A program made the position numbers and the translations under genes. Below, piece by piece: positions 12,901 to 22,124 of a DNA stretch of 64,000 nucleotides (the stretch's first letter is position 1; each line of letters opens with the position of its first letter). The DNA is from Ampullaceana balthica (taxonomy: Eukaryota > Mollusca > Gastropoda > Lymnaeidae). The stretch covers positions 310,001-374,000 of the forward strand of contig CALYLW010000500.1 of NCBI GenBank assembly GCA_944989445.1, in the 5' to 3' direction. Under the pieces are notes generated by a model that worked only from the letters and a program-made list of their open reading frames with translations, was not told the origin of the DNA and did not search any database.

Positions 12901-15900
12901 GAACAAGGACACCCCATATAAAGAATAATGTTTAGTTGTGATAGATACTTATCACAGTGCTACATTTAATTTATGCAGATAACCCTTTCAGAGTTAAAAC
13001 AAAACAAACAACTTGATGCCAGCCAAGCATACTGACTAGTGAATTACATATATGAGCACATCTGAACAACACTATGACATCAATAGGAATGGATTTATCC
13101 ATTCTTTAATGTCCATCACCTAAGTGCATATCAGAAAAGTAAAGAATGATATAAATTTCTAAGCAATAATAATCAATATACATAATTTGCAATCTCTGTT
13201 ACGTCTGTCTGTCAAGTCTGTCCGTGACGCTACTAATTTTAGAAAGCAGTGCACCAAATTACTGCACAAAAAAAGAACTCTTTTGGAACGGCCGCATAAA
13301 ATTGTTCAATAGGGAAATAAATGAATTAAATAAAAATAAATAAAAGTTCTGTATTACATTACTTATTATTCTGATGTGTATTTTTTCAAAATAAATAGAT
13401 TTCAGCTGAAATGTATTTATTTTGAAAACTTCCGTTATTTGTGACAGGTAATACACTAGTTTTAACATATTTCCGTCCCATTCTCCCAGGAAGAGAGTCT
13501 GAAAAAGAATCAAGAGTTGATCAAAGTCAGCAAACCACTAATAGTAAGCACATGAATCTTGTTTCATAAGACAAAATTATGTTTGTTTTTTTTGTTGTTT
13601 TTTTTTGTCAGTTCCTGAAGGGGGAATTCTTTAGATGGATGCTCCAGTTATCACTTTGGCATCTTTAAAAATGTTTTTTTTTCAAATATCTTTTAACACC
13701 CATTTTTAGATTTGAAAAATCATGGCATTAATTGTAAGCCTACAAACTCCCCTTAAAGTCCCATCAACACCCATACAGCTACTTATACGAATTTCATTAA
13801 ATTCTTATTATATTTATCTGCAAACATCTATTATATCTCCATCAATCACAAATTAATTCCCTTTATGCTGTCATTAAGCTCCATTAAAACTTATTTGAAA
13901 CCATCAGTAAACTCCTATTACAAAATCCAAATTAACTCCAATGTTCATTTTATAAACCAAAAAAAAACAATCATTCTTAACCCATTTTTTACCATTTGTG
14001 TTAACAAAAAAAAATCTTTGGGTCACATAAATTCTTCAACAGATCCAATTCCATTAGGATAGAGTCAAACAGATGTATTCCCTGTGAAAATTACCACTAA
14101 TTGTAAACAAGTGTGTCTCACAATAGATTCCAACAATTAATTATATCCTAAAGAGGCACTATGCATACAATATGTAGTAGATAGTTGTCTTTCTCTGAGA
14201 TGTATGGTATTGGAATTCAATTTGGTTTGCTAGAATTGTCTAAATTCCATGAAGAACTGAAGTTTCTAAAATCAATTAATGATTGATCTGATTGGCTGTT
14301 ATCTACTATTGATTTGTATTAGATTCAAAGAAATGTGGTAGGTGTGGTAGGTTTAGTAGGTGTGGTAGGTGTGGTAGTTGTATTCTGAGCAATTAATAGA
14401 TTCATATTCCAATTTAAGTGTGTTTTTTTCCCCTTATATAATTTTAGTTGTTCATTTCTATCAAGTCTATTATTAAAAAATAAGACTGCTCATTTATTTA
14501 TCAAGTTAAATGTTTTTCATTCTAAAAGCTAACAGCATTCTTGTGTATTTATTTCACAGCCTCAGAGGTCTCTCAGAGTGAAGCAGAAACTTGTTCCTAA
14601 TCTAATCAGTGAGAGGAATCTGGACAAGTAAGGGATGTTACCAGTCATCTACCATTGGGAAGTTTAAATGTGGTGTACTAAATTGAAGTAACTGTGGTGC
14701 AACATAGTATAGTTTAGCTTTTATGCACCAATACTTTTGTAAATTTGTAAAAAAAACAAAAGACACGAAAAAATTAAGAAATGCAACTCCTTATTTCCCA
14801 TCATCAACTAACATGTTTAATTAATTTCTTGTACCTTGGTTTTATTGCAGCTTTAAGTTAGAACTCTTAGAAAGTCTCCATCTATGAAACCAAAATGATA
14901 ACTTTAGTAAGAGTTTGTCATAAAATGCTTAAACTTCAACACATACAGTTTAGCATTGCCTATGTTTTATTGTCACACCCTCTGTTGGCCCATGTTTTAT
15001 TGTCACACCCTCTGTTGGCCCATGTTTTATTGTCACACCCTCTGTTGGCCCATGTTTTATTGTCACACCCTCTGTTGAGCCATGTTTTATACTCACACCC
15101 TCTGTTGGCCCATGTATTATTCTCACACCTCAATTGGCCCATGTTTTATTCTCACACCCTCTGTTGGCCCATGTTTTATTCTCACACCCTCTGTTGGCCC
15201 ATGTTTTATTCTCACACCCTCTGTTGGCCCATGTTTTATTCTCACACCCTCTGTTGGCCCATGTTTTATTCTCACACCCTCTGTTGGCCTATGTTTTATT
15301 CTCACACCCTCTGTTGGCCCATGTTTTATTCTCACACCCTCTGTTGGCCCATGTTTTATTCTCACACCGTCTGTTGGCCCATGTTTTATTCTCACACCCT
15401 CTGTTGTTTTGTTTAAGTCCCAGCTGCAGTGCTCCATCAATCCTGATATATGTAGCCAAACAACCTGCCACTGTGGGGGAATATGCTGACTTCCTGAAAC
15501 AAACAATGGACTCTAGCACCTCAGTGGAGTAAGTTAAGAACAAAACCTTAATCCTGATTTATTTCCAAGACTTAATTTATCACATTGTGACACACATAAA
15601 CTATTTATAACCTATATTGTACTCAAGTATTTCAATTACAGATATAACCATATCTAATTGTTTTCATGTGTACTCTTCACTCTTAGTAATGCTAATAAAG
15701 TCCTGAATAGCACATTGAGTTATCCTGTACTAACTGACAAGGTTCCTCTATTGTCCCCATGATAAACATGCTATGATTTCTACAAGTTGATCTTCTGACT
15801 AGGGATAGTAACAAAATTCTATGTTGACCTGAGTGCCCCTTGGGAACCTCATTCATTTCTGCTATAACTGTTTGACCAATGTTTCAGTTCATTCAACACA

Positions 15901-17854
15901 TTCCATTTGTGCTCACATATATTACCATTATTCTCAAAGAAGCCATTATTAACATTACCCCAGTAGATATCTGCTTGAGACCCTTGTTTGGATCTCCAGT
16001 AAATGTCCACATGTTAGAGCCCCCTCCAGTAAATGTCCACATGTTAGAGCCCCCTCCAGTAAATGTCCACATGTTAGAGCCCCCTCCAGTAAATGTCCAC
16101 ATGCTAGAGCCCCCTTCAGTAAATGTCCACATGTTAGAGCCCCCTCCAGTAAATGTCCACATGCTAGAGCCCTTTCTAAACCTTTCACAGCATCTCGAGC
16201 CTATTTTGGTCTTTAAAAGTCGGTGTTTTAAAAGAAATGTTCTTTTGTAACAAAGTGATGGTTTAACAAATCTGAATAGATTCATAACCACAAGAGTTTA
16301 TGGTAGTGTCTTTAAAGTTTAATTGATAAACCATAGCTAAGTAACCAACAGGAGCCTGTTGTTAACCATGCCAAAAGTTTATTACACTCACAAGCCTTCT
16401 GGCTAATTAAATATCATGACTGATGACATGTGACAAGAATTCATTTCAAAATGTCACAAATTGACATGGCTCAGCTAGACTAAACATCAGATTTGTGATA
16501 AAAATTGTCATATTGTCGTTGCTATAAGCAGCCTCTCCAAGCCCACCCTTAAACCACAGTTTCCAAGCCATCACTATCCACGCCCACCCCTTAAACCACA
16601 GTTTCCAAGCCATCACTCTCCACGCCCAGCCCTTAAATCACAGTTACCAAGCCTGCACCCTCCAAGCCCACCCCTTAAACCACAGTTTACTAAGCCATCA
16701 CTCTCCAAGCCCACCCCTTAAACCACAGTTTCCAAGCCATCCCTCTCCACGCCCACCCCTTAAACCACAGTTACTAAGCCATCACTCTCCACGCCCACCC
16801 CTTAAATCACAGTTACCAAGCCATCACCCTCCAAGCCCACCCCTTAAACCACAGTTTCCAAGCCATCACTCTCCACGCCCATCCCTTAAACCACAGTTAC
16901 TAAGCCATCACCCTCCAAGCCCACCCCTTAAACCACAGTTACTAAGCCATCACTCTCCAAGCCCACCCCTTAAACCACAGTTTCCAAGCCATCACTCTCC
17001 ACGCCCACCCTTTAAACCACAGTTACTAAGCCAGCACTCTCCACGCCCACCCCTTAAATCACAGTTACCAAGCCATCACCCTCCAAGCCCACCCCTTAAA
17101 CCACAGTTTCCAAGCCATCACTCTCCACGCCCACCCCTTAAACCACAGTTTCCAAGCCATCACTCTCCATCCTTACAGTTCAGACAGCCAAGATGGCACA
17201 AAAAGTTTCACAACAGTTCTGTACGTTGAGCCTCAGATCATCCGTATATCAACTCTATCCCACCCCTCCAACGTGCCCCCGGACAATGAAGCCGATGTGA
17301 AAACAAGAACAGGCGGAAAGACTTCTGTGGCCGAGTCCCAACTCAACAAGTCGGCAGACGTGAAAACAAGAACAAGCGGAAGGACTTCTGTAGCCGACTC
17401 TCAGCTCAGCAAGTCTGCAGGCGGCAGTCAGGTGAGTTCAAACAAGGAATCCGAGCAGTACGTCATTTACAGACCTTTCGAGTCGTTCTCCAGCTTCTCA
17501 AGTTTTCTGGGTCGCAAGCTGGACGGTTCCCAGGTGTCTTCGGATGCTGCAGTGCTCAACCTGAACCCATTTCTCAAGACAGAACCTGTCACAGTGATAC
17601 CTGAGTCCAGACCAAAGGGCACCGTGTCACAGGGCTCCTCCGATGTGTCTGTGACAAGTGTCAAAGCACAAGCCAAGAGTGATTCTGTGCACCGTGCTTC
17701 GCGAGTGTCGATGGGTTCAAGGGTTGACACGAAGATGGTACCAATACTCCGTAACTCAACTGCAACAAGACAAGACAGCACAGCCGATAAAATGGTCAAT
17801 TTTGAAAATCTTCCAGGAAATTCAGAGCAAAAACGGACTTCCAATGAAAAATGA
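844..17854 (+). CDS. ADAM17: ADAM17/TACE-like membrane sheddase, 3' part (12 exons)
   Basis: This is a membrane metalloprotease-disintegrin that in known animals releases ectodomains of cell-surface proteins. The exons are 844-907, 2603-2741, 3150-3251, 6441-6503, 6747-6841, 9354-9475, 11492-11573, 12597-12685, 13490-13543, 14560-14627, 15424-15528 and 17179-17854. They join without a frame break and total 1659 bases (552 residues plus stop). Recognisable in order are a disintegrin domain (FCGNGIVDPGEECDSG), a Cys-rich membrane-proximal domain (ACQLCC, PCYAGFCE), one transmembrane segment (NIVFATIVCSLLVFLPF) and a cytoplasmic tail with LSHPSNV, as in vertebrate ADAM17. The HExxH catalytic domain is upstream of the window. 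The tail, about 290 residues, is longer than the roughly 130 of mammals. ADAM10 is less likely because the membrane-proximal and tail motifs fit ADAM17. Confidence 0.88.
2603..2741 (+). CDS. ADAM17: ADAM17-like exon: disintegrin domain, first half
   Basis: The exon follows a T-rich tract ending AG at 2602. It encodes FCGNGIVDPGEECDSG followed by NADNCCSKYCTL, the Cys pattern of ADAM10/17 disintegrins. No GT donor keeps the frame. AG|GCAAGT at 2742 is a strong GC donor and gives phase 2, which matches the next exon. Confidence 0.9.
2707..2950. repeat. Degenerate 56-58-bp tandem repeat copied from an exon end
   Basis: The last 35 bases of the disintegrin exon plus about 21 intron bases are repeated at 2763 and 2821, with more decayed copies to about 2950. 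The downstream copies have lost the GC donor (CTGCAGTCTAG, CTGCCAGCATG), so only the exonic copy looks functional. Confidence 0.85.
3150..3251 (+). CDS. ADAM17: ADAM17-like exon: disintegrin domain, second half
   Basis: The acceptor is TTATTTCAG; the donor is AC|GTATCC, phase 2. It encodes DINTECCSNCRVAKRTDMC and ends in SYCT, aligning with the second half of the ADAM17 disintegrin domain with conserved cysteines. Confidence 0.9.
3395..5020 (+). mobile_element. L2/CR1-like LINE, 5'-truncated, decayed
   Basis: The reverse transcriptase is interrupted: 3460-3846 holds NNYRPVSNISFISKVIEKLV and LDLSAAFDTVDHQTLL, a frame change follows, and 3873-4292 holds VPQGFVLGPVLF and the FADDTQLY catalytic box. 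The 3' coding end (YCNSLLSGAPKQCIEKLQ, LHWLPIQ, KTGTKTFGERSFS) follows to about 4832 in shifted frames. It ends with AGCGCTATATAAATTAT and an (ATT)n tail, typical of L2-like elements. It is inserted in an ADAM17-like intron in the same orientation, and stops and frameshifts make it inactive. Confidence 0.9.
5060..5320 (-). mobile_element. Jockey-like LINE 3' fragment
   Basis: It matches, with many changes, the 3' region of the antisense LINE at 40795-41000: TTCAGGCAACCC, then the ATCCAAAT/GAGGGAGGA region, then TTGGATTATTGTTGTGTT. It is non-coding remnant sequence. Confidence 0.6.
5774..6272 (+). repeat. ~490-bp dispersed repeat (copy A), MITE-like
   Basis: It starts AAATCCTTTATATTAACTCG and ends CATAAAGGATTTATAGTC, so the ends are inverted (AAATCCTTTAT / ATAAAGGATTT). 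Inside are a (CTTG)n run, a GATCGATCGCATGTACCG block, and four spaced copies of a GTGCGTATTATATTGAAC-like motif (about 6040, 6078, 6124, 6187). No ORF. It lies in an ADAM17-like intron. Confidence 0.85.
6441..6503 (+). CDS. ADAM17: ADAM17-like exon: Cys-rich region
   Basis: It encodes GTSFKCKRPEIMPDGEKCLD, aligning with the start of the membrane-proximal Cys-rich region. The acceptor is weak (CAAACAAG), but phase 2 on both sides fits the neighbours. The donor is GG|GTCAGT. Confidence 0.78.
6747..6841 (+). CDS. ADAM17: ADAM17-like exon: Cys-rich membrane-proximal domain
   Basis: The acceptor is CTTTTTTTCAG; the donor is A|GTGAGT, phase 1. It encodes RQCYLGECKGFCEIKGLL and ends PCFCHST, matching the GKCKDGKC-type segment of ADAM17. 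Confidence 0.88.
6965..8312. mobile_element. Foldback DNA element 1 with 15-bp-repeat inverted ends
   Basis: The left end (about 6966-7145) is an array of 15-base units (TTCGACCCCGGACGG and variants). The right end (about 8104-8312) is the same array inverted. The outermost bases are GGAATTACGGACACTTCG on the left and GGTGGTCGGACACTTCG read inward on the right. A GAATAAT direct repeat flanks it (6958-6964 and 8313-8319), a likely target duplication. The 950-bp centre is AT-rich with no recognisable ORF. It lies in an ADAM17-like intron. Confidence 0.8.
8320..9353. other. Intron sequence, nothing recognised
   Basis: AT-rich ADAM17-like intron sequence between foldback element 1 and the next exon. 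No ORF, RNA gene or repeat was recognised. Confidence 0.6.
9354..9475 (+). CDS. ADAM17: ADAM17-like exon: membrane-proximal domain
   Basis: It encodes SSACQLCCYDDSNPQQPGDC and ends GRPCYAGFCE, matching the CKVCCRD..GRCVPY..PCTVGFCD segment of ADAM17. The acceptor is GTGCATGTAG; the donor is GAA|GTGAGC, phase 0. Confidence 0.92.
9484..9957 (+). repeat. ~490-bp dispersed repeat (copy B), beside a splice donor
   Basis: Same termini and internal motifs as copy A. It begins only 8 bases after the exon end at 9475, so the insertion leaves the GTGAGC donor but replaces nearly all following intron sequence. Confidence 0.85.
10590..10742 (-). repeat. ~490-bp dispersed repeat (copy C), truncated
   Basis: A reverse-orientation end of the family (AACAAGTTTTTGACTATAAA, then TAATACGCAGC) runs to ATGTTTAATATAATG and is then cut off where a SINE begins. 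Confidence 0.8.
10747..10957 (+). mobile_element. tRNA-derived SINE
   Basis: The head has an A-box-like TGGTCTAAGTGGTAGCGC and a B-box-like GGGTTCGTGCC at 10811-10821. The body carries AAGGCCCCTGGGGCATTGTG and TTAGTGGTGGCTA, shared with the reverse copy at about 21705-21810. It is inserted in copy C of the ~490-bp repeat. Confidence 0.8.
10958..11173. mobile_element. Tc1/pogo-like MITE
   Basis: It starts ACTACCGTTTATGCTCCAG and ends in the inverse of ACTACCCTATATACTCAAG. TATAAGTC and GTCGACTTATACT blocks are inside. It is about 216 bp with no ORF. The family assignment rests on the style of the ends and is tentative. Confidence 0.65.
11492..11573 (+). CDS. ADAM17: ADAM17-like exon: juxtamembrane helix
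   Basis: It encodes GGVCRPVYAKTIFWVYPYWD and ends ITERGF, aligning with the stretch before the ADAM17 transmembrane segment. The acceptor is weak (CCTGTGAAG at 11491). The donor is G|GTGAGT, phase 1. Confidence 0.82.
11528..11820. repeat. 73-bp tandem repeat duplicating an exon end and its splice donor
   Basis: Four copies (starts at 11528, 11601, 11674, 11747) each contain the last 46 bases of the exon, the TTTGGTGAGTCATG donor and 27 intron bases. Copies differ at only a few bases. Reading past the first donor gives a stop nine codons later. Confidence 0.95.
12597..12685 (+). CDS. ADAM17: ADAM17-like exon: transmembrane segment
   Basis: The acceptor is CTGTTTCCAG; the donor is TGG|GTAAGT, phase 0. 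It encodes VKFMKTNIV followed by the hydrophobic FATIVCSLLVFLPFGCVF, aligning with the single ADAM17 transmembrane helix. Confidence 0.92.
13490..13543 (+). CDS. ADAM17: ADAM17-like exon: start of cytoplasmic tail
   Basis: An 18-codon exon (EESLKKNQELIKVSKPLI) between TTCTCCCAG and ATA|GTAAGC. The charged sequence directly after the membrane segment fits a cytoplasmic stop-transfer region. Confidence 0.85.
14337..14380. repeat. Short 9-bp tandem repeat
   Basis: About five units of GTGTGGTAG and variants in an ADAM17-like intron. Confidence 0.8.
14560..14627 (+). CDS. ADAM17: ADAM17-like exon: cytoplasmic tail
   Basis: It encodes PQRSLRVKQKLVPNLISERN and ends LDK. The acceptor is TTATTTCACAG; the donor is AA|GTAAGG, phase 2, matching the next exon. 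Confidence 0.82.
14960..15406. repeat. 30-bp minisatellite, about 15 copies, before an exon
   Basis: Units of CATGTTTTATTCTCACACCC plus TCTGTTGGCC. The array ends 18 bases before the exon at 15424. The unit has no stop in some frames, so it creates long spurious ORFs on both strands. Confidence 0.95.
15424..15528 (+). CDS. ADAM17: ADAM17-like exon: cytoplasmic tail
   Basis: It encodes CSAPSILIYVAKQPATVGEY and ends DSSTSVE. Two acceptors 6 bases apart (CAGCTGCAG at 15421-15429) both keep the frame. The upstream one was chosen; using the second would drop two residues. The donor is GA|GTAAGT. Confidence 0.82.
15996..16172. repeat. 30-bp minisatellite, about 6 copies
   Basis: Units of CCAGTAAATGTCCACATGTT plus AGAGCCCCCT in an ADAM17-like intron. 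The ORFs through it on both strands are repeat artefacts. Confidence 0.95.
16530..17175. repeat. 42-bp minisatellite, about 15 copies, with acceptor-like units
   Basis: Units run TTTCCAAGCCATCACTCTCC then ACGCCCACCCCTTAAACCAC then AG. Each contains a pyrimidine-rich stretch followed by CCACAG, resembling a 3' splice site. The array abuts the acceptor (TCCTTACAG) of the last ADAM17-like exon. Confidence 0.92.
17179..17854 (+). CDS. ADAM17: ADAM17-like terminal exon: cytoplasmic tail and stop
   Basis: The acceptor is CATCCTTACAG. A phase-2 junction gives DSDSQDGTKSFTTVLYVEPQ, then STLSHPSNV, the motif shared with the vertebrate ADAM17 tail, and later YVIYRPFESFSSFSS. Residues encoded at 17294-17419 form two copies of a 21-residue repeat (DVKTRTGGKTSVAESQ..). 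It is rich in Ser/Thr, with many possible phosphorylation sites. The stop TGA is at 17852-17854. Confidence 0.88.
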
Positions 17855-18066
17855 CATTAATTTATTTTCTTATCATTGAGGAAAGTATGTGTGTGTTTTA
17901 TTAAGAAAAAAAAATGGTCAAAATTTACTACAAAATGGTTTTTGTATTTTATTTTATAGCCTCATCAGCACTACAGGCCGGCTAAAATTATTGTTTCATA
18001 GCCAGCTTTCATTAAAAAAAAACCCAGTTCTTTCCTATATCTTGTCAAGGATTGGAGGGAAATAAA
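17855..18066 (+). terminator. ADAM17: 3' UTR and polyadenylation signal of the ADAM17-like gene
   Basis: AATAAA at 18061-18066 follows the stop by about 210 bases and is the first canonical signal. A later site cannot be excluded. Confidence 0.6.
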
Positions 18067-18193
18067 GTGTAATTATATTTGGGGATACTTCTGTTTGGCT
18101 TAACGCAAACAATTGTCAATCTTTTTCATCCAAGTATTCCAATATGTCTATGGAAACGAATATTTCAGCAAAGTGGGACTGTGACGTTTCCTG

Positions 18194-18560
18194 CACCAGT
18201 TGATCAGATAGTACAGTACCATCTTTTACTGCACCAATAGATCAGATAATACAGTACCATCTTTTCCTGCACCAATAGATCAGATAGTACAGTACCATCT
18301 TTTACTGCACCAATAGATCAGATAGTACAGTACCATCTTTTACTGCACCAAAAGATCAGAGAGTACAGTACCATCTTTTACTGCACCAATAGATCAGATA
18401 GTACAGTACCATCTTTTACTGCACCAATAGATCAGATAGTACAGTACCATCTTTTACTGCACCAAAAGATCAGATAGTACAGTACCATCTTTTACTGCAC
18501 CAAAAGATCAGATAGTACAGTACCATCTTTTACTGCACCAATAGATCAGACAATACTATC
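18194..18560. repeat. 38-bp minisatellite, about 9.6 copies
   Basis: Units of ATCTTTTACTGCACCAATAG plus ATCAGATAGTACAGTACC, just 3' of the ADAM17-like gene. Confidence 0.93.
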
Positions 18561-18617
18561 TTTTGCTGAACCATCTGGCCTCAAATGTCAATAGAGAAAT
18601 TTCTTCTGTGTGGCTTA

Positions 18618-18842
18618 TGTGAGAGAATCATACTGCAGCTGTATGTAACATACCAATGCTGTATGTGAGAGAATCATACTGCAGCTGTATGTAACAGACC
18701 AATGCTGTATGTGAGAGAATCATACTGCAGCTGTATGTAACAGACCAATGCTGTATGTGAGAGAATCATACTGCAGCTGTATGTAACAGACCAATGCTGT
18801 ATGTGAGAGAATCATACTGCAGCTGTATGTAACATACCAATG
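18618..18842. repeat. 46-bp minisatellite, about 5 copies
   Basis: Units of TGTGAGAGAATCATACTGCA then GCTGTATGTAACAGACCAAT then GCTGTA. Confidence 0.93.
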
Positions 18843-18957
18843 CATTTTTTCCAGGATAAAGAAATACGATAATGTCTACAGATGACAGGGAAATTACACT
18901 ACACTTTGTAGGTAGATTGCATGAAGTAACTTGAGCACGAGCTCTGTGGGTAGATAG

Positions 18958-21545
18958 ATATGTGGCTGGGATTATATCACACTTGTGGTGGAATGTGGCT
19001 GTGATTATATCACACTTGTGGTGGAATGTGGCTGTGATTATATCACACTTGTGGTGGAATGTGGTAGTGATTATATCACACTTGTGGTGGAATGTGGTGT
19101 GATTATATCACACTTGTGGTGAATGTGGCTGTGATTATATCACACTTGTGGTGGAATGTGGCTAGTGATTATATCACACTTGTGGTGGAATGTGGCTGTG
19201 ATTATATCACACTTGTGGTGGAATGTGGCTAGTGATTATATCACACTTGTGGTGGAATGTGGCTGTGATTATATCACACTTGTGGTGGAATGTGGCTGTG
19301 ATTATATCACACTTGTGGTGGAATGTGGCTGTGATTATATCACACTTGTGGTGGAATGTGGCTGTGACTATATCACACTTGTGGTGGAATGTGGCTGTGA
19401 TTATATCACACTTGTGGTGGAATGTGGCTGTGATTATATCACACTTGTGGTGGAATGTGGCTGTGATTATATCACACTTGTGGTGGAATGTGGCTGTGAT
19501 TATATCACACTTGTGGTGGAATGTGGCTGTGATTATATCACACTTGTGGTGGAATGTGGCTGTGATTATATCACACTTGTGGTGGAATGTGGCTGTGATT
19601 ATATCACACTTGTGGTGGAATGTGGTGTGATTATATCACATGTGTGGTGGAATGTGGCTGTGATTATATCACACTTGTGGTGGAATGTGGCTGTGATTAT
19701 ATCACACTTGTGGTGGAATGTGGCTGTGATTATATCACACTTGTGGTGGAATGTGGCTGTGATTATATCACACTTGTGGTGGAATGTGGCTGTGATTATA
19801 TCACACTTGTGGTGGAATGTGGCTGTGATTATATCACACTTGTGGTGGAATGTGGCTGTGATTATATCACACTTGTGGTGGAATGTGGCTGTGATTATAT
19901 CACACTTGTGGTGGAATGTGGCTGTGATTATATCACACTTGTGGTGGAATGTGGCTGTGATTATATCACACTTGTGGTGGAATGTGGCTGTGATTATATC
20001 ACACTTGTGGTGGAATGTGGCTGTGATTATATCACACTTGTGGTGGAATGTGGCTGTGATTATATCACACTTGTGGTGGAATGTGGCTGTGATTATATCA
20101 CACTTGTGGTGGAATGTGGCTGTGATTATATCACACTTGTGGTGGAATGTGGCTGTGATTATATCACACTTGTGGTGGAATGTGGCTGTGATTATATCAC
20201 ACTTGTGGTGGAATGTGGCTGTGATTATATCACACTTGTGGTGGAATGTGGTAGTGATTATATCACACTTGTGGTGGAATGTGGCTGTGATTATATCACA
20301 CTTGTGGTGGAATGTGGCTGTGATTATATCACACTTGTGGTGGAATGTGGCTGTGATTATATCACATGTGTGGTGGAATGTGGCTGTGATTATATCACAC
20401 TTGTGGTGGAATGTGGTAGTGATTATATCACACTTGTGGTGGAATGTGGCTGTGATTATATCACACTTGTGGTGGAATGTGTGTGATATATCACACTGTG
20501 GTGGAATGTGGCTGTGATTATATCACACTTGTGGTGGAATGTGGCTGTGATTATATCACACTTGTGGTGGAATGTGGTAGTGATTATATCACACTTGTGG
20601 TGGAATGTGGCTGTGACTATATCACACTTGTGGTGGAATGTGGCTGTGATTATATCACACTTGTGGTGGAATGTGGCTGTGATTATATCACACTTGTGGT
20701 GGAATGTGGCTGTGATTATATCACACTTGTGGTGGAATGTGGCTGTGATTATATCACACTTGTGGTGGAATGTGGCTGTGACTATATCACACTTGTGGTG
20801 GAATGTGGCTGTGATTATATCACACTTGTGGTGGAATGTGGCTGTGATTATATCACACTTGTGGTGGAATGTGGCTGTGATTATATCACATTGTGGTGGA
20901 ATGTGGCTGTGATTATATCACACTTGTGGTGGAATGTGGCTGTGATTATATCACACTTGTGGTGGAATGTGGCTGTGACTATATCACACTTGTGGTGGAA
21001 TGTGGCTGTGATTATATCACACTTGTGGTGGAATGTGGCTGTGATTATATCACACTTGTGGTGGAATGTGGCTGTGACTATATCACACTTGTGGTGGAAT
21101 GTGGCTGTGACTATATCACACTTGTGGTGGAATGTGGCTGTGACTATATCACACTTGTGGTGGAATGTGGCTGTGACTATATCACACTTGTGGTGGAATG
21201 TGGCTGTGACTATATCACACTTGTGGTGGAATGTGGCTAGTGATTATATCACACTTGTGGTGGAATGTGGCTGTGATTATATCACACTTGTGGTGGAATG
21301 TGGCTGGGATTATATCACACTTGTGGTGGAATGTGGCTGTGATTATATCACACTTGTGGTGGAATGTGGTAGTGATTATATCACACTTGTGGTGGAATGT
21401 GGCTGTGATTATATCACACTTGTGGTGGAATGTGGCTGTGATTATATCACACTTGTGGTGGAATGTGGCTGGGATTATATCACACTTGTGGTGGAATGTG
21501 GCTGTGATTATATCACACTTGTGGTGGAATGTGGCTGGGAGAACT
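18958..21545. repeat. 33-bp minisatellite, about 78 copies
   Basis: The unit is TGTGATTATATCACACTTGT plus GGTGGAATGTGGC. Variants include GACTATATC, GGGATTATATC and units with one- or two-base gains or losses. A 33-base unit free of stops in these frames yields ORFs of up to 453 codons, but indels between units break the frame, so it is not treated as coding. Each unit carries a short inverted repeat, TGTGAT / ATCACA. Confidence 0.97.
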
Positions 21546-21704
21546 GCATTGATGTCATAGTGTAGTTGGTTGTTCATAGCAGATAGATACCTGACATGGT
21601 GTTGTCTGTTGATATGTAATTCTATAAACGGAGCTGTGACAAGCGCCGATAATAACCCCTTTTCAGACCATGATGGCCTATTGGGCAAGTGAAGTAGCAT
21701 TCAC
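21546..21704. other. Spacer, nothing recognised
   Basis: Short unique-looking sequence between the 33-bp array and a SINE remnant. Confidence 0.5.
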
Positions 21705-21810
21705 AAGTTTCATTGAGCCACCACTAACGAGCAAGGGATTGTGTAGCTAGCAGAATGCCCCGGGGGGCCCTTTCCAACACCGAGGCTCCAACCCGTGACT
21801 CTCTTTATTG
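21705..21810 (-). mobile_element. SINE fragment (same family as 10747)
   Basis: Reading the minus strand gives GAGTCACGGGTTGGAGCCTC then CCCCGGGGCATTCTG then CTCGTTAGTGGTGGCTCA, matching the body of the SINE at 10747-10957. Confidence 0.75.
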
Positions 21811-21814
21811 CGAT

Positions 21815-22015
21815 AGGCCTTATTAATGTGTGTGTGAAAAGCGCCATTAGGGCTTATTAATGTGTAAGTTACTCCTTGAGAGGCTTTATAAACTTTGAGT
21901 GTGGCATGCGTTGAGTGGCTTTATAAACGTGTATGACATGTGTTCAGAGGCTTTATAAATGTTCGTGTTACATGCTTTGAGAGCCCTTATAAATGTGTGT
22001 GTAATATGCATAGAA
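21815..22015. repeat. Degenerate ~43-bp tandem repeat
   Basis: Repeats of GAGAGGCTTTATAAA..GTGTG type, diverged from one another; about 4-5 copies. Confidence 0.7.
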
Positions 22016-22124
22016 CTTTCAATTAAAGGCCATTTTGAATGACGCCCCAAATTGTAAAAGAAAAAAAAACAACTACGCTTATTCTTAATTTACCACACAC
22101 AATCTGATAACATTTTTTAAATAA

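Noticed and set aside
14895..15543. Overlapping ORFs on both strands (HPLLAHVLFS, PSVGPCFILT, GVRIKHGPTE)
   Set aside because: Artefacts of the 30-bp minisatellite; only the short tail 15424-15528 is a supported exon.
18958..21545. TGTGA-n5-TCACA resembling a bacterial CRP operator
   Set aside because: The spacing is wrong by one base, the host is not bacterial, and it is repeated as a minisatellite; similarity is coincidental.
19156..21565. Very long plus-strand ORFs (453, 362, 288 codons) rich in VVECGCDYITL
   Set aside because: They come from the stop-free 33-base tandem unit, are open in several frames at once, and are interrupted by non-triplet indels.
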